Source of the DNA: Drechslerella dactyloides
Taxonomy: Eukaryota; Ascomycota; Orbiliomycetes; Orbiliales; Orbiliaceae
Assembly (NCBI GenBank): GCA_020064725.1
Contig: JAGTWJ010000017.1
Coordinates: 558,001 to 622,000 of the forward strand
Reading direction: 5' to 3'
DNA length: 64,000 nt
Shown here: positions 61,829-64,000 of the stretch, piece after piece
Layout of the letters: each line of letters opens with the position of its first letter
How positions within the stretch are numbered: the first letter of the stretch is position 1
The notes under the pieces: generated by a model
The model's input: only the letters and a program-made list of their open reading frames with translations
Database searches by the model: none
Told to the model about the DNA's origin: nothing
Program-made: the position numbers and the translations under genes

Positions 61829-64000
61829 AGTCGCATGAGATACATTCCATTCCTAGCATTTTATTTGACACAGACACAGAGTGGCCCACAGCTGGACGCT
61901 ATGTCGTGGTCGAATCCTCCCAACATGGAAGCCAAAAGAATTGGAGCTTATGGAGGAGTACTGTGCCTGACCTTTCGTACAAAGTCTTATCACCAGAATA
62001 CGAGACTTCGCTCACAGTCACACACTGATCACATTGCAGCGGACACAAAGGCGCAAGCACTGCTCGAACCAGTGAAAGTGTCATTCTCAAGCTTTTACAG
62101 CCTTGGCTATAATGGACGCTATTGTATGGCATTCCACCTTGCGCGGCGAAGATTATGCATATTACAACATGATCCTTCAACAGAGAATACCCAACGAACG
62201 GGACAGCGTTATTCATACCTAGCATGACGAAACTACCCGCATTTACTCCCGGCTTCGAGTACTTGCTTATATAGCGGGAACTTGCATCTAACGTTAACCC
62301 CAACACAGCTCCACAACGCGGAGGCGTTCCATCATCATTATGCAGGTTCTGATATCATGATATGTCCCTTATGAACATGACAATGACTAATGCATGCATG
62401 GCTTCAATATAATAGCGCCTTTAAAGTTTGATTTCGTAACCTTTTGTTTTCTCTTGACCAGATTATCGGCGAGTTTCAAAGAACATCCCAGTCTTTTTGT
62501 CTTCATTGATCTCTGATCGTATATATGTCATATTTACTCTGTCATGCTTGCTTAGAGAGTTCACCGGACTATTGTCCAGCTTCCCATGTTTGCAACTGCT
62601 ATACATGTAATTCTACGTCTGCTCCGCGATGAGACAGTCCCAGTATAACGTTAGAATTTGATTTCATGCCCCCGAGTTGCCCCGGCGGTTGACGTCAATC
62701 AGCAGGATTTTTGATGATTCCCTGGGCTTTTAATACTACTGAGAGATTATAGAAACCGGTCCCCCCCCCCAATATATCTCTACCAAATTCCAATACTGCG
62801 AAAGCTGTTCTTGAGAGGCTGGGAACTAAACTTTATATCGACTAGCGGAAACTTGCCTCGAGTTAACTGGCGAACGTCTTAATTTGCACCAGAGACTAAA
62901 CGCTAGTGCCCTCAAAGTGAGGCGATCCAACAGCTCAGGGCCCCACTCCGGAGATTTGAGCACTCGGAACGTTAGATTGGCGATCCAAATATTGCACGCG
63001 AGTGAGGACCTATAGTTTTGCTTTCATTCTTGATTGGCAACTGCCTCTCATAGTAATTAATCAGTACCGTATTTGTTCTGAGAACATTGATATAGATACT
63101 TAATGCACACCGAAAGCTTATAAATGTCGGCGATATCATCGGGAAATAGAGATAAGGAAAGTAGAGTACGTATCATGCTGCGCAATAAGCGTTTGATACG
63201 TGAGCCGAGCGGGGTCAGCAGGGTCGAAGATAAGCTTGCTGGCAAGAACTTTGAGTATTGGAATAGTGCTGGCCGATTGGCTCGGATTTGTACTTAATTA
63301 AGGGCTATTCTTGGAGTAACCAGGATGGCCATAGTATATTGACGAACGTCGAGCAGATCGTCAAAGCGCGCAGAGGAGGTAAGAATATCTGTCGATATCT
63401 TAACAGAAGGTCATGGGTACTTTAGTATCAATATGGAAAGGAAGACAGTAATTTAACTGGCTAGACAAGATAGTTATGAGCGGTAAAGCGCTGGAGTTTC
63501 GCAAGGAACCCCCAGTTGCTCATTCTGCCAGCAGAGTCCGGGAGAGCAACAAGATACCCACATTACAGCTACCTTTCCCGGCGCATTGAAAATTTGAAGA
63601 GTTCGAACATCAGAGGCTTCTAGATACTTGAATATAAGAAGTGATATCAAGAAAATTCCGTGGTCTCTCAATAACAGTAGCCGCCTTAACTACGACCATG
63701 CATCTTGAGCTTGAAGCCCATGGGTCTCAAGGTACAAAAGGCTGCAGCAATCGAGTCTTCTAAGAAAACTTTGTAACGCATTACCGGCCTTCTCGCACAA
63801 TATAGGTAGCTAAGGTTAGCATCATGGGCCAGTGTTAATTATGTCATATGGGAAGGTCGATTTCAAGCTCGCCGAAGGTCAAGAAATCGAGAAGTAGAGT
63901 TTTGGCTTTCGAGTGGGGTTTGACGATAGACGCGGGCGACCAATCCCGAAGGCAGCGTCGCGGGGTCGTCCTTCAAATACAACCTGACAGGTGGCAGAAA
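61829..64000. other. intergenic to window end, no supported gene
   Basis: It contains the 3' flank of the zinc-finger gene and then AT-rich DNA. Overlapping frames at 61835-62227 (+) and 61899-62306 (-) have no motif and no splice support. Confidence 0.45.

Overview
The window comes from the nuclear genome of a filamentous ascomycete (Pezizomycotina; the exact class cannot be fixed from sequence alone). The evidence is the gene structure: short 57-142 nt introns with GTAAGT/GTGAGT-type donors and CTAAC/CTGAC-like branch points, proteins rich in Ser/Pro/Gln, pyrimidine-rich promoters, and long intergenic stretches without genes. There are no operons, bacterial ribosome-binding sites, CRISPR arrays, rRNA genes or convincing tRNA genes.

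Layout. A spliced C2H2 zinc-finger gene lies at 2.6-5.6 kb (+). After a 7 kb gap come a long Ser-rich uncharacterised protein at 12.7-15.2 kb (-), a predicted secreted protein with a long disordered tail at 17.8-20.5 kb (-) and, head-to-head with it, a methionine-permease-like amino-acid transporter at 21.6-23.7 kb (+). A 1344-residue F-box/LRR-like, cysteine-rich, Lys-rich protein fills 24.4-28.5 kb (+). A small C2H2 gene follows at 33.5-34.4 kb (-). The right half is gene-poor: a cysteine-rich orphan at 41.7-43.1 kb (+), a C2H2 protein at 48.8-49.9 kb (+) beside a decayed kinase-like frame, a C2H2 protein at 51.4-53.1 kb (-), a small two-exon candidate at 57.6-58.3 kb (+), and a C2H2 protein at 59.9-61.8 kb (+).

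How the genes relate. Only the permease has a biochemical role that can be named. The striking feature is that five of the ten well-supported genes encode C2H2 zinc-finger proteins and two more are rich in CxxC motifs. They lie on both strands and are separated by kilobases of non-coding DNA, so this is not a co-transcribed unit. It looks more like an accessory, lineage-specific neighbourhood of putative DNA-binding or zinc-binding proteins, with signs of decay around it: a frame carrying an in-frame stop, frames broken by shifts, and AT-rich spacers.

Gene models were built by hand from reading frames plus splice signals. Exon coordinates are given in each entry. The reading phase was checked arithmetically across every junction, but no transcript or homology search was available.
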